Origin: Actinoplanes sp. DH11
GTDB taxonomy: Bacteria > Actinomycetota > Actinomycetes > Mycobacteriales > Micromonosporaceae
NCBI RefSeq assembly: GCF_020873875.1
Contig: NZ_JAHWGU010000006.1
Location: 186,001-250,000, forward strand
Reading direction: 5' to 3'
DNA: 64,000 nucleotides
The translations under genes and the position numbers were made by a program. This document shows, piece after piece, positions 34,870 through 44,096 of the stretch; the first letter of the stretch is position 1; each line of letters starts with the position of its first letter. The notes below the pieces were generated by a model. It searched no databases. It saw only the letters and a program-made list of their open reading frames with translations, and was not told the DNA's origin.

Positions 34870-35252
34870 GACGGGCCCCCGGCAGCGCCGGCGGACGAGT
34901 CGGCCAGCGAGCCGGCGAGGGCCTGGTGAGTACCGTCCAAGGCTTGATGAGCGCCGTCCACGGACTGATAGGCGTCGTCCAAGGGCTGGTGCGTGCCGTC
35001 CAAGGCCTGGTACGTCGCGGCGCGGATCTTGCCGGAGCGGCCGGTGACCCGGGCGATGGTGCCGAGGTACGTCAGGTGGTCGCACGCCCGCAGCAGGTCC
35101 GCGGTGCGTTCGACCGGACGTTCGATGCCGTGCTGGCGGCAGAGGGCGTCCCACACCGCCGTCGCGGTGTCGCGGCCGACGTAGGCGGTGAGCGCCGCGA
35201 GGATCTCCGCTTCGGTGGGCTGTTCGTAGTTCCAGCCCGGCAGTGTCGTCAT
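34866..35252 (-). CDS. Unknown protein with C-terminal heptapeptide repeats
   Basis: A 128-residue protein. Residues 1-80 form a helical domain that looks like a small regulatory fold (EAEILAALTAYVGRDTATAVWDALCRQHG…). Residues about 82-116 are five 7-residue repeats of the form (Y/H)Q-A-L-D-G-(T/A), beginning YQALDGT and HQPLDDA. I know no family with this tail. It heads an operon with the GAF gene, to which it is coupled by GTGA. Heptads could form a coiled coil that brings GAF protomers together. Confidence 0.7.
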   Translation of the reverse strand: MTTLPGWNYEQPTEAEILAALTAYVGRDTATAVWDALCRQHGIERPVERTADLLRACDHLTYLGTIARVTGRSGKIRAATYQALDGTHQPLDDAYQSVDGAHQALDGTHQALAGSLADSSAGAAGGPS

Positions 35253-35431
35253 AGGCGTCCTTCCCGGTGAATGGACATGTGATCGGCGCGCCGGCGGCGT
35301 TCCTGAAGCCTTTCCGGCAGGCGTTTCCCGGGTCGTCCCGACGAGGCCGGGCCGCCGAGGTGGCGTGACATACGGGCGAGTGGGTATCCAACGGTTCTGC
35401 CGCCAGGACCGACATGGGAGGTCAGAGACTC

Positions 35432-36151
35432 ATGACCAAGCCGCTTTCGCAGAACCCGGCTGCCGTACGGCTGTCCCTGTCCGGAACGCTCGTCGCGCTC
35501 GCCGAGACGCCCGCCGACGTCCCCGAATGGGAGGACCGGCTGCGCGGACTTGTCGAGTCGGCCGCCGACCGGGTCGGCGCGGTGGACTACGCATCGGTCA
35601 CCGGGCGGCCCGACGACGGCACCAGCATCGTCGCCGCGAGCGGTGCGCTCGTGCACGCCGTCGACGAGGTCCCGGTCGATGACGTGCTGCCTGACGACGC
35701 GCCGGTTGACGGACGTGACGCGACGCCGCCGGGGCAGCCTGCGGGTTCCGCCATGGCCTGGCCGGGGTTCCGCGCGACGGCGGCCGGGATGGGACTGCAC
35801 GTGGTGTCGGCGCCGGTCTACTGCGGCAACGGTGAGGCCATCGCCACCCTCGATCTTTACGGGCGTGACGCGGCGGCCATGGCGGTACTGGCCGAAGGGG
35901 TGGCGGCGGCCTACGACCCGGAGCGACCCCTGCCCGGCGAGGACGGGAACGCGGCCGGCTGGGACGCCGGGGGTGAGGAGTTGATCCTCGGGCTGGCGGA
36001 GGCGTACACGGTGCGCGAGACCATTCAGCTCGCACTGTCCCTCATGCACTCCGGGTCCGGTGATCCCTATCCGGAGCTGCGGCTGCGTGCCGCCGAGAAG
36101 GGTATCTCCCTGCTGGCGGCCGCGACCGCCGTCATCACCGACGGCGCCTGA
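35432..36151 (+). CDS. GAF-ANTAR-like regulator
   Basis: A 239-residue protein. The N-terminal 170 residues look GAF-like (LVESAADRVGAVDYASVTGR; LHVVSAPVYCGNGEAIATLDLYG). The C-terminal 55 residues (LAEAYTVRETIQLALSLM... LRLRAAEKGISLLAAA) resemble the ANTAR RNA-binding three-helix fold that antiterminates transcription. The ANTAR match is weak, because the usual conserved alanines are only partly present. ATG 35432 follows GGGAGG. It is divergent from the GAF-protein operon, which suggests a common signalling theme. Confidence 0.65.
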   Translation: MTKPLSQNPAAVRLSLSGTLVALAETPADVPEWEDRLRGLVESAADRVGAVDYASVTGRPDDGTSIVAASGALVHAVDEVPVDDVLPDDAPVDGRDATPPGQPAGSAMAWPGFRATAAGMGLHVVSAPVYCGNGEAIATLDLYGRDAAAMAVLAEGVAAAYDPERPLPGEDGNAAGWDAGGEELILGLAEAYTVRETIQLALSLMHSGSGDPYPELRLRAAEKGISLLAAATAVITDGA

Positions 36152-36214
36152 CCATTCCCGGACCGGTCACCGCGGCAGGAGGTCACCGCGGCGCGCGGTC
36201 ACCGGGGCGCGCGG

Positions 36215-37201
36215 TCACCGCAGCAGGAAGCCGGGCGTCAGCGGGTCGTCGGGGTCCACCACGAAGGTGTGCTCGCCGGTCGGGTACGCCATTCCGGTGA
36301 TCACCGGGATGACCTCGGGGCGCGCGGCGTAGCGGGCGACGAACCGGGAACCCGCCATCGAGTCGTGCACGAACTCCTGGCCCGGTGCGAGCCGCCCGAT
36401 GGCGGCCAGGGTGGCGACCCGGGCGGCGGTGCCGGAACCGCAGGGTGACCGGTCCACCTGCCCGTCGGCGAAGATCGTGACGTTGCGCTGGTGCGTGGGC
36501 CCGGCCACGTTCTCGTGGAAGATCGTGCCGTGGATGCCGCCGAGCCGGTCGCCGCCCGGGTGCCGGGCCGCCGGGTGCCCGGTGAGGGCGGTCCGCACCT
36601 CGCGGCCCAGCGCGACAAGTGCCGGCAGGTGGCGGGGCGCGACCTCCAGGCCGACGGCGCCGGCGTCGACCTGCGCGTAGAGGGCGCCGCCGTAACTGAG
36701 GGCGGCACTGACCGGTCCCCGGCTGGTGGTCAGTGCCACGGCCTCGGCGACCACGTACGACGCGACGCTGACGAAGCCGACCGCGGTGACCCGGCCGCCG
36801 GTGGTGTGCACGCGTGCCGTGACCCGGCCGGACGGCACGTCGATCGGCACGTCCGTGACACCGTCCGCGGGCGTACCCACCAGGCCGGCGCGCACCACCC
36901 ACGCGCCGAGAGCGATGGTCCCGTGGCCGCACGCGGTGGCGAAGCCGCCGGAGCCGAAGAAGACGACGCCGAGGCGGGCGCCGTCGTCGTCGGGCGGGAC
37001 GAGCAGGCCGCCGTACATGCCGGGGCGGCCGCGCGGCTCGTGGCAGAGCAGCCGCCGCAACCGGTCCGCGGCCGGGTCGCCGATCGCGAAATCGCAGCGC
37101 TCGGCCACCGTGCGGCCCGGGAGACCGACGGGTGGTTCGGGGACGATCCGGAACGGCTCGCCGCCGGTGTGGTAGTCGATCGCGCGTACCCGATCGGTCA
37201 T
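36215..37201 (-). CDS. Proline-racemase-family epimerase (4-hydroxyproline epimerase type)
   Basis: A 328-residue enzyme of the proline racemase superfamily. Both catalytic cysteines are present: Cys91 in ATACGHGTIALG and Cys254 in DRSPCGSGTAARVA. This favours racemase or epimerase chemistry over the trans-3-hydroxyproline dehydratase variant, in which the first Cys is Ser or Thr. It acts in the cytoplasm on proline or hydroxyproline. It overlaps the upstream dehalogenase gene by ATGA. Confidence 0.85.
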   Translation of the reverse strand: MTDRVRAIDYHTGGEPFRIVPEPPVGLPGRTVAERCDFAIGDPAADRLRRLLCHEPRGRPGMYGGLLVPPDDDGARLGVVFFGSGGFATACGHGTIALGAWVVRAGLVGTPADGVTDVPIDVPSGRVTARVHTTGGRVTAVGFVSVASYVVAEAVALTTSRGPVSAALSYGGALYAQVDAGAVGLEVAPRHLPALVALGREVRTALTGHPAARHPGGDRLGGIHGTIFHENVAGPTHQRNVTIFADGQVDRSPCGSGTAARVATLAAIGRLAPGQEFVHDSMAGSRFVARYAARPEVIPVITGMAYPTGEHTFVVDPDDPLTPGFLLR

Positions 37202-37926
37202 GATCTTTGCTCGAAGGCCCGGTCGGCGGCGTCGGCGAACGCGGCCATCGACGGGAACTCCAGGTCGTACGCGTAGCTCTCGCCCGGCTCCGGCGTCGCG
37301 CCCCAGCCCGGCCGGTCGTGCCGCCGGTTGATCCAGACCGAGGGCAGCCCCTCCCGCTTGGCCGGGACGTGGTCGTGGAAGAGGCTCTGCGCCACGTGCA
37401 GCAGCCGGTCGCGCCCCACGCCGAGCCCCGGCAGCGTCTCGTCCAGGGCCCGGAAGTGCCTGTCACCGGGCTTGTAACCGCCGACGTCCTCGGCCGTGAT
37501 GATCGCGGCGAAGTCACCGCGCAGGTGCCGGTTGCTGCCGGCGAAACCCGCGCGGTGCACGTTCGACAGGATGATCAGCTGGTAGTGCCGGCGCAACCGC
37601 GCGAGGGCCTCGGCGGAGTCGGGGAACGCCGGCCAGTCCGGCACCGAGTCACCGAGGCGGCGCGCCCACGGGTCGGGGACCGGGCGGCCGAGTTGCGCAC
37701 CGGTCCGGCGGAAGGCCTCGGCGAGCACCTGCGGGTAGAGCGGCGCCGGTGTCTGCCGTTCCACGGCGGCCTCGTGGTCCCCGTACGCCCGGAGAAGCTC
37801 TTCCGCGCCGATCTCCAGGCCCTGTTCCCGGGCCCACGGCGCAAGGATCGCGGCGATGCCGGTCTCCCAGTCGATGAGCGTGCCGTAACAGTCGAAGCTC
37901 AGAGCCGTGAACCGGGTGAGATCCAT
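37198..37926 (-). CDS. Haloacid dehalogenase, type II
   Basis: A 242-residue HAD-superfamily hydrolase. Motif I is FDCYGTLIDW with nucleophile Asp12. Motif II is LIILSNV, motif III Lys is in GGYKPGDRHF, and a VAQSLFHDH segment precedes the final acid. The set matches (S)-2-haloacid dehalogenases. Partnership with a hydroxyproline epimerase may mean that the real substrate is a phosphate or hydroxyacid. Translationally coupled to the next gene. Confidence 0.85.
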   Translation of the reverse strand: MDLTRFTALSFDCYGTLIDWETGIAAILAPWAREQGLEIGAEELLRAYGDHEAAVERQTPAPLYPQVLAEAFRRTGAQLGRPVPDPWARRLGDSVPDWPAFPDSAEALARLRRHYQLIILSNVHRAGFAGSNRHLRGDFAAIITAEDVGGYKPGDRHFRALDETLPGLGVGRDRLLHVAQSLFHDHVPAKREGLPSVWINRRHDRPGWGATPEPGESYAYDLEFPSMAAFADAADRAFEQRS

Positions 37927-37988
37927 CGCGCGTTCCTCCTGAACAGTCCGGGCGTAGGGCGCAGCGTAGGCGCAAACCCGGCCGCCGT

Positions 37989-38078
37989 TCAGTCGCGGAC
38001 CACCAGGCCCAGGGTCTGCGCGAGCGCGGGGGCGGGACGGGCATAGGGAAGAGCATTCAATTCCAGGGGTACGGCCAT
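37989..38078 (-). pseudogene. Probable N-terminal fragment of a VOC (glyoxalase-fold) gene
   Basis: A 29-codon frame with a good ribosome site (GAGGAAGC) encodes MAVPLELNALPYAR… ending …LGLVVRD before TGA. LGLVVRD is how many VOC/glyoxalase proteins open their first beta strand (usually continued MAASLAFYR). No continuation is found downstream before the dehalogenase gene. It looks like a truncated gene. A genuine short peptide is possible. Confidence 0.35.
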
Positions 38079-38200
38079 TGCTTCCTCATTCCCGATACGC
38101 ACCGCCGAACGTCCCGCCGATCATGGCATTCCACGTCCGCCGGGCCGCGGTGCCGGGGCGGTAACCTGATGGTCGATCGCGTCCTGCGGAGGAGAACACG

Positions 38201-38752
38201 ATGGGCGCTGAGGGCGTGGGCGCTGCGATGCCGAGGCAGGTCACCCTGGACGACCTCGCGATGATGGCGGCTGCCGATGAGAACCATCATTACGAACTCA
38301 GCCCCGAGGCAGGGTTGTCGGTCACCCCCCTCGCCGATCCTGACCACGCGCTGCTCGTCTCCCGGATGTTCGCCTGGTTCCTCACCAACGGTTACGGCCC
38401 CGAGCAGGTGGTCACCGACTGCGGGATCGACGTGGGCGGCGGCCGGGTCCCCGATCTGACGGTGTGGGCGGCGGGCACGCCACCACGAGCGGCCCGGTCG
38501 AGCTATGCCGGCACCAGCGGTCTGCTGCTCGCTGTCGAGGTCGTCTCCGGTGGTTCCGAGGTCGTCGACCGGATCATCAAGAAGACCGAGTACGCCAAGG
38601 CCGGCATCCCCCGGTACTGGTTCGTCGACCGGGACGGCGCCACCACGGTGCATCGGCACACCCTGGACCCCCGGACCGGCGAGTACGAGATCGACCCGGG
38701 TGGTGCTCAGCCTTTCGGCTGGCTGCTCGCCACCACGCCCGACGTGTCGTAG
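38201..38752 (+). CDS. Uma2-family (PD-(D/E)XK-like) endonuclease
   Basis: A 183-residue protein with the Uma2/DUF820 core: GIDVGGGRVPDLTVWA, then LLAVEVVSGGSEVVDRIIKKTEYAKAGIPRYWFVD. The acidic residues and Lys are those expected for the restriction-like active site. Uma2 genes are numerous in actinobacteria and of unproven function. GGAGGAG lies before the ATG. The last 46 bp overlap the end of the helicase gene on the other strand. Confidence 0.85.
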   Translation: MGAEGVGAAMPRQVTLDDLAMMAAADENHHYELSPEAGLSVTPLADPDHALLVSRMFAWFLTNGYGPEQVVTDCGIDVGGGRVPDLTVWAAGTPPRAARSSYAGTSGLLLAVEVVSGGSEVVDRIIKKTEYAKAGIPRYWFVDRDGATTVHRHTLDPRTGEYEIDPGGAQPFGWLLATTPDVS

Positions 38753-40923
38753 GACGGGCCGGGGAGCAGGCGGCCGAGTTCCTGGGTGCAGCGGGTCAGG
38801 GCCACGTACAGCGCGTTCCAGCCGCGCGGCTCGGCGGCTATGCCGTCCGGGTCGACCAGCAGGGTGGCGTCCCACTCCAGGCCCTTCGCCTGCGTCGCGG
38901 TGAGCACCGGCACGCCGGTCAGCGCCGGCACGCCGGTCAGGGCCGCGCGCAGCGCTGCGATCCGGGCGGCCGGGGCGACCACGCCGACGGTGCCGCCGGA
39001 CCAGCGGTGCCGCAGGTCGCGTACCGCCTCCGCCGCCGCGCCGGCCAGCTCGTCCGGCGCCACGGTGCGCTGCCAGGGCGCGATGCCCGAGGAGCGGACC
39101 GCGCGGGGTGGGGCGTTGTGGCTGCCGGCCTTCGCCAGGACCGGGCCGGTCAGGTCCATGACCTCGCTCGGCGTGCGGTAACAGATGGTCAGCTCGGCCG
39201 CCGTCCAGCGGTCGCCCAGGGTCGCCCGCACCGCCTCGGACCAGGTGGTGTGCCGGTGTGACGCCTCGGCCTGGTCGATGTCGCCGACGGCCGTGATCGA
39301 CCGGGTGGGGCAGCGCCGCAATGCCATCTGCCACTGCATCTCGGAAAGCTCCTGCGCCTCGTCGATGACGACGTGCCCGTACACCCAGCCGCGCTGCCGC
39401 CGGGCGCGCTCCGCGACCGAATCACCCGCCGCCGGTGCCGGGGAGGCCTCCCCGAGCAGGTCGGCGAGCGCGTCGAGCAGGGGGATGTCGCCGGGCGCCC
39501 ACGGTTCGGGTTCGGCGGCGACCAGGGCGGCCTCGGCCGGGGTCAGCGTGGGGGCGAACCGGCGCAGCAGCTCCGGGTCGGTGAGCAGCGCCCGCAGCGT
39601 CGCACCGGGGTCGCGGGTGGGCCACCAGGACTCCACGAACCGGGCGATGGCGTCGTTGCCGGCGATCCGTTCGCGCAACTCCTCGATCTCCTCGTCGGAG
39701 AGCAGCCCGTCGACGTCGCTGCTGCTCCCGGCGGTGCCGGCGGGCGTGACACCGCGGTCGAAGCGGGCGAGGATGTCCTCGTACCCCTCCTCCATCTCCG
39801 CCAGCAGCGCCGCGCGCTGCTCCGCGACCGCCTCGGCGAGCAGATGGTGCAGCTGGGTGGCGAAGCTGCGGCGAGCCTGATGGTACGGGCGACCCGGCGC
39901 CACCGCGGCCAGCACCTGCGCCACCGTCCCGGCCGGAATCACATGGAACTCGCCGTCCCATCGCAGCCGCAGGTCACGGGGCGCCGGGAACAGCGACCGC
40001 GCGTACTCCTCGAGGGCGCCCTGCCACAGCGCCCGCCCCTTGATCTCGGAGACGACGCGGCTCTCGTCGCGGCCCACGACGACGCCGGGCAGCAGGGTGT
40101 CGCAGGTCGCCGAGACGACGGCGGTCTCGCCGAGCGCCGGCAGCACCTGCGCGATGTAGTCCAGGAACCGCGGCGACGGGCCGAGCACCAGCACCGCCTG
40201 GTCGGCCATCTGCTGGTGGGTGAAGAGCAGATAGGCCACCCGGTGCAGCGCGACGACGGTCTTGCCGGTGCCGGGGCCGCCCTGCACGATAAGCGGGCCG
40301 GTGGCCTCGGCGCGGACGATGTCGTCCTGCTCGCGCTGCAACGTGGCGATCGCGGTGCCCATCCGGCCGGTGCGGCGCTGCCCGAGCGCGGCGAGCAGGG
40401 CGCCCTCGCCGACCAGTCCTTCTTCAGCGCCTGCTCCGCCGCCGGCATGGGTCAGGGGCTCGTCGTCGACGCCTGTCACCACGGAACCGGCGGTACGGAT
40501 GTGCCGGCGCCGGGCCTGTCCCTGCGGGTCGAAGGGTGTCGCCGTGTAGAACGGCCGGGCCGCCGGCGCCCGCCAGTCGAGCAGCAGCGGGTCGGCGTCC
40601 GCAGCGTCCTCAGCGGGCTTGGTGTCCTCGGTGTCCTCGGTGTTTTCGGCCGGCTCGCCGTCGTCGCGCAGGCCGATCCGGCCGATGTGGTGCACCGTGC
40701 CGTCGAGGGCGTCGAGCCGGCCGAAGACCAGGCCGTCGCCGGCGCGGCGCAGCTCCTCGAACTGCCGGCGCAGCATCCGCTGCCGGGACGCGGCGAGGGC
40801 GTCCTCGGCGGCCGCGGCCAGTTCGTCCTCCAGGTGAGCGGCGAGCCGGTCGCGGCGGGCGGTGGCGAGATCGAGGAATTCCTGTTCCTCGGCGATCGCG
40901 GATCGGACGGTGTCCGGGCGCAT
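38707..40923 (-). CDS. helD: HelD-type superfamily 1 helicase-like ATPase
   Basis: A 738-residue UvrD-like protein of the HelD family, which dislodges RNA polymerase from DNA and can confer rifampicin tolerance. The N-terminus is a long anti-parallel helical arm (MRPDTVRSAIAEEQEFLDLATARRDRLAAHLEDE). Walker A is QGGPGTGKT; Walker B is VVIDEAQELSEMQW; the late motifs are TATQAKGLEWDATLL and LYVALTRCTQELGRLLPG. ATG 40923 follows GAGGA. The frame continues 33 codons upstream through an AT-rich stretch that is probably the promoter. Repeats ENTEDTEDT in the arm and ALTGVP twice near the end are noted. Confidence 0.85.
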   Translation of the reverse strand: MRPDTVRSAIAEEQEFLDLATARRDRLAAHLEDELAAAAEDALAASRQRMLRRQFEELRRAGDGLVFGRLDALDGTVHHIGRIGLRDDGEPAENTEDTEDTKPAEDAADADPLLLDWRAPAARPFYTATPFDPQGQARRRHIRTAGSVVTGVDDEPLTHAGGGAGAEEGLVGEGALLAALGQRRTGRMGTAIATLQREQDDIVRAEATGPLIVQGGPGTGKTVVALHRVAYLLFTHQQMADQAVLVLGPSPRFLDYIAQVLPALGETAVVSATCDTLLPGVVVGRDESRVVSEIKGRALWQGALEEYARSLFPAPRDLRLRWDGEFHVIPAGTVAQVLAAVAPGRPYHQARRSFATQLHHLLAEAVAEQRAALLAEMEEGYEDILARFDRGVTPAGTAGSSSDVDGLLSDEEIEELRERIAGNDAIARFVESWWPTRDPGATLRALLTDPELLRRFAPTLTPAEAALVAAEPEPWAPGDIPLLDALADLLGEASPAPAAGDSVAERARRQRGWVYGHVVIDEAQELSEMQWQMALRRCPTRSITAVGDIDQAEASHRHTTWSEAVRATLGDRWTAAELTICYRTPSEVMDLTGPVLAKAGSHNAPPRAVRSSGIAPWQRTVAPDELAGAAAEAVRDLRHRWSGGTVGVVAPAARIAALRAALTGVPALTGVPVLTATQAKGLEWDATLLVDPDGIAAEPRGWNALYVALTRCTQELGRLLPGPSYDTSGVVASSQPKG

Positions 40924-41266
40924 GCGCGAATCCTCAAGATAGGCGTGAACGGGCCGAAATGGCGCGGCGCAACAGTAGAGGAAATCACTGCCGGTAACCA
41001 AATGGAATGGCATTACTCTCATGCGTATTGCTATTTGTGGCCGCTTCCCATCTCCCTGTTTCCGGCTGTCACTTGACTGTTGCCGACAATTCTGATCACG
41101 AGGTCGCTCCGGCCTTGCAACCGGTCATGACCCAGGCCGCGGCCCGCCGGTGACGAAGAGAACGGCGTCGGATTGCCGGTGCGATGGTGGGAGTGTTGAT
41201 GGCCGGACGCGGCGCCGCCCGGGCCGGACCCCCTCCCCGCACACGACGCGTGCGATGGGACGGCTG

Positions 41267-42076
41267 TCATGCCGGTGGTGGCTGCCGCGCCGGTGCCGGG
41301 TCGCGGGGTTCGGGCAGCACCAGTGGCGTACCGGTGGTCGGGTCGGTGATGACCCGGGCGCGCACCCCGAACACCGCCTCCACCAGGTCCGGGGTGATGA
41401 TCCGGTCCGGTGGGCCCTGCGCGACCACGGCGCCGGCGCGCATCGCGATGATCTCGTGGGCGTACCGGCAGGCCATGTTGAGGTCGTGCAGCACCGCGAC
41501 GACCGTACGGCCGGCCGCGTTGAGGTCGGCGAGCAGGTCGAGGACCTCGAGCTGGTGGGCCAGGTCGAGGAAGGTGGTCGGCTCGTCGAGCAGGAGCAGG
41601 TCGGTGTCCTGGGCCAGGACCAGGGCGATCCAGACGCGTTGCCGCTGACCGCCGGAGAGCTCGTCGACGGGACGCCCGGCCAGGTCGGAGACGCCGGTGG
41701 CGGCCAGGGCCGCGGTGACCGCTCGTTCGTCGTCGGCGGACCATTGGCGAAGCCAGCGCTGGTGCGGGTGGCGGCCGCGCGCGACCAGGTCGGCGACGGT
41801 GATGCCGTCCGGGGCGATGGGCTGCTGCGGCAGCACCCCGATCCGGGCGGCGATCTCCCGGGTCGGCAGCCGGTGGAGGTCCCGGCCGTCGAGCAGGACC
41901 GCTCCGGCGGCCGGGCGCAGCAGGCGGGCCAGGCCGCGCAGCAGCGTCGACTTGCCGCAGGCGTTCGGGCCGACCACGGCGGTGATCCGGCCCGGCGTCA
42001 CCCGCAGGTCAAGGCCGGTGACCACGGTACGGCCGTCGTAGCCGAGGCCGAGCCCGGTCGTGCGCAGGTCGGTCAT
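41267..42076 (-). CDS. ABC importer ATPase (corrinoid/siderophore, BtuD/FecE type)
   Basis: A 269-residue ATPase. Walker A is [10 protein letters not shown] with Lys42 (the usual Gly is Ala). Q-loop LPQQP, signature LSGGQRQRV, Walker [17 protein letters not shown] and H-loop VLHDLNMA are present. It energises the two permeases encoded just upstream. Start overlaps the previous stop (ATGA). Cobalamin riboswitch control points to corrinoid import. Confidence 0.9.
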   Translation of the reverse strand: MTDLRTTGLGLGYDGRTVVTGLDLRVTPGRITAVVGPNACGKSTLLRGLARLLRPAAGAVLLDGRDLHRLPTREIAARIGVLPQQPIAPDGITVADLVARGRHPHQRWLRQWSADDERAVTAALAATGVSDLAGRPVDELSGGQRQRVWIALVLAQDTDLLLLDEPTTFLDLAHQLEVLDLLADLNAAGRTVVAVLHDLNMACRYAHEIIAMRAGAVVAQGPPDRIITPDLVEAVFGVRARVITDPTTGTPLVLPEPRDPAPARQPPPA

Positions 42077-43107
42077 CCGGTCCTCCCGATGCGGTTGGCC
42101 CTGGCCAGCAGCCAGATGAGCAGGGGTGCGCCGAGCACGGTGGTGAGCACCCCGACGGGCAGTTCGGCGGGCGCGAGCAGCCGGCGGGCCGCCAGGTCCG
42201 CGCAGGACAGCAGGGCGGCGCCGACCGCGGCCGAGGTGACCAGGGCGAGCCCTCGGCCGCGCACCAGGCGGCGGGCGAGTTGCGGCGCGGCCAGAGCGAC
42301 GAACGCGATCGGCCCGGCCGCGGCCGTCGCCACCGCGGCCAGCGCGACAGCGGTGGCCAGCAGCCCGGCGCGGGCCGGTTCGGCGCGGGTGCCCAGCGCG
42401 AGGGCGAGGTCGTCGCCGAGTTCCAGGGTGCGCAGCGACGCGGCCAGCCGCAGCGCCACCGGCAGCAGCACCGCCACCGCGACGAGCACCGGGACGACGT
42501 GCCCCCAGCCGCGGCCGGCGAGGCTGCCGGAGAGCCAGACGGCGGCCTGTTCGGCGGTGTAGACGTTCGCGGTGTTGAGCACGTACGCGGTCACCGACGT
42601 CAGCATCGCGGCGATGCCGATGCCGACCAGCACGAGGCGGTACCCGGTGACACCGTGGCGGCGCGACAGCAGGTAGATCGTGACCGCGGTCGCCAGCGCC
42701 CCGGCCAGGGCCCCCGACGCGACGGCGGCCGGGCCGGCCCCGACGACCACGACCAGGAACACCGCCACCGCGCCCGCGCCCGCGTTGATCCCGATGACGT
42801 CGGGGCTGGCCAGCGGGTTACGCACCACCCGCTGCACGATCGCGCCGGACAGCCCGAACGCGGCACCGACGGCGACCGCGCCGAGCGCGCGCGGCAGGCG
42901 CAGGTCCAGGATCACGTACGCGCTGCGCCGCGTCGCCCCGGCGCCGCCGGTGAGCACGCCGAGCACGTCGGCGAGCGGCATCGGGTAATCGCCGACGGTC
43001 AGCGCGGCAACCGTGGCGGCCAAGGCGACGAGCAGCGCGCCGGCGGTGACCAGCGAGGCTCGCCTGTCGAACCGCACCGAGCGGCCCGCCAGCCGCAGGA
43101 CCGTCAC
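42073..43107 (-). CDS. FecCD-family permease subunit 2
   Basis: A 344-residue integral membrane subunit with about ten helices: [44 protein letters not shown] is the family signature. [17 protein letters not shown] and the terminal [15 protein letters not shown] are also typical. It forms the channel with the preceding permease. GTG start overlaps that gene's stop (GTGA). Confidence 0.9.
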   Translation of the reverse strand: MTVLRLAGRSVRFDRRASLVTAGALLVALAATVAALTVGDYPMPLADVLGVLTGGAGATRRSAYVILDLRLPRALGAVAVGAAFGLSGAIVQRVVRNPLASPDVIGINAGAGAVAVFLVVVVGAGPAAVASGALAGALATAVTIYLLSRRHGVTGYRLVLVGIGIAAMLTSVTAYVLNTANVYTAEQAAVWLSGSLAGRGWGHVVPVLVAVAVLLPVALRLAASLRTLELGDDLALALGTRAEPARAGLLATAVALAAVATAAAGPIAFVALAAPQLARRLVRGRGLALVTSAAVGAALLSCADLAARRLLAPAELPVGVLTTVLGAPLLIWLLARANRIGRTG

Positions 43108-44096
43108 AGTTCCGCCGGCCGGCGCCGGCGCACCAGCGCGACGAAGAAGGGCGCGCCGGCGATCGCCGTGACGATCCCGGCCTGGAGTTCCTGCGGCCGC
43201 GCCACCACCCGCCCCAGCACGTCGGCGGCGAGCAGCACCACCGGGGCCAGCACCGCCGCGTAGGGCAGCAGCCATCGGTGCGCCGGGCCGACAAGCGCCC
43301 GCGCCATGTGCGGCACGGTCAGCCCGACGAACGCGATCGGGCCGGCCAGCGCGACCGCCGTACCGGCCAGCAGCACCACCGCGCACGCCGCGGTCACCCG
43401 GCCGGTGACCAGCGCCTGCCCGAGCGAACGGGCCATGTCGTCGCCGAGCGCGATGGCGTCCAGGGCCCGCGCCGACATCACGGCGAGCACCGCCCCGGCC
43501 GCCAGGAACGGCAGCGCGGACCGGATCACCGGGGCGTCGGCGGCGGTCAGCGCGCCCACCGACCAGTAGCGGTACGCGTTGAACGTGTTGATGTCCAGCA
43601 GCGTCAGCGCCGTGGTCAGCCCGCCGAGCAGCGCGGTCGCGGCGGCGCCGGACAGCGCCAGCTTCACCGGGGTGGCCCCGCCGCGTCCGAGCGAGGCCAG
43701 CGCGTACACCCCGGCGCCGGCCAGCGCGGCGCCGGCGAAGGAGAACCACAGCCAGCCGCCGAAGGTGTGCACGCCGAACACCGCGATGCCGAGGACCACG
43801 CTCAGGGCCGCGCCCGCGTTCACGCCGAGCACCTCCGGGCCGGCGAGGGCGTTGCGGGTCAGGCCCTGCAACAGGGCGCCGGCCACGCCGAGGGCGGCCC
43901 CGGCGAGGACCCCCACGAGGGTACGGGGAACACGCAGGTACTCGACGATCCGCTGGGCGTCCGAACCGTCCGGGTGCAGCAGGGTGCCGAGGACCGTACC
44001 CATGCCGATCGTCTCGTTCCCGATCAGCAGGGAGCCGCAGACGGCCGCCGCCAGCAGCGCGACGGCCGCGACCAGCCCGGCAGCCCGAGCGTTCAG
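43104..44096 (-). CDS. FecCD-family permease subunit 1, apparent CTG start
   Basis: A 330-residue permease. LRVPRTLVGVLAGAALGVAGALLQGLTRNALAGPEVLGVNAGAA is the family signature. The first internal ATG (44003) would delete the whole first membrane helix (AAGLVAAVALLAAAVCGSLLIG). No ATG, GTG or TTG precedes that helix. CTG at 44094-44096 does, 5 nt after GGAG and overlapping the binding-protein stop as CTGA. That is exactly the NTGA overlap used at the other two junctions in this operon. I therefore start at CTG. Confidence 0.85.
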   Translation of the reverse strand: MNARAAGLVAAVALLAAAVCGSLLIGNETIGMGTVLGTLLHPDGSDAQRIVEYLRVPRTLVGVLAGAALGVAGALLQGLTRNALAGPEVLGVNAGAALSVVLGIAVFGVHTFGGWLWFSFAGAALAGAGVYALASLGRGGATPVKLALSGAAATALLGGLTTALTLLDINTFNAYRYWSVGALTAADAPVIRSALPFLAAGAVLAVMSARALDAIALGDDMARSLGQALVTGRVTAACAVVLLAGTAVALAGPIAFVGLTVPHMARALVGPAHRWLLPYAAVLAPVVLLAADVLGRVVARPQELQAGIVTAIAGAPFFVALVRRRRPAEL

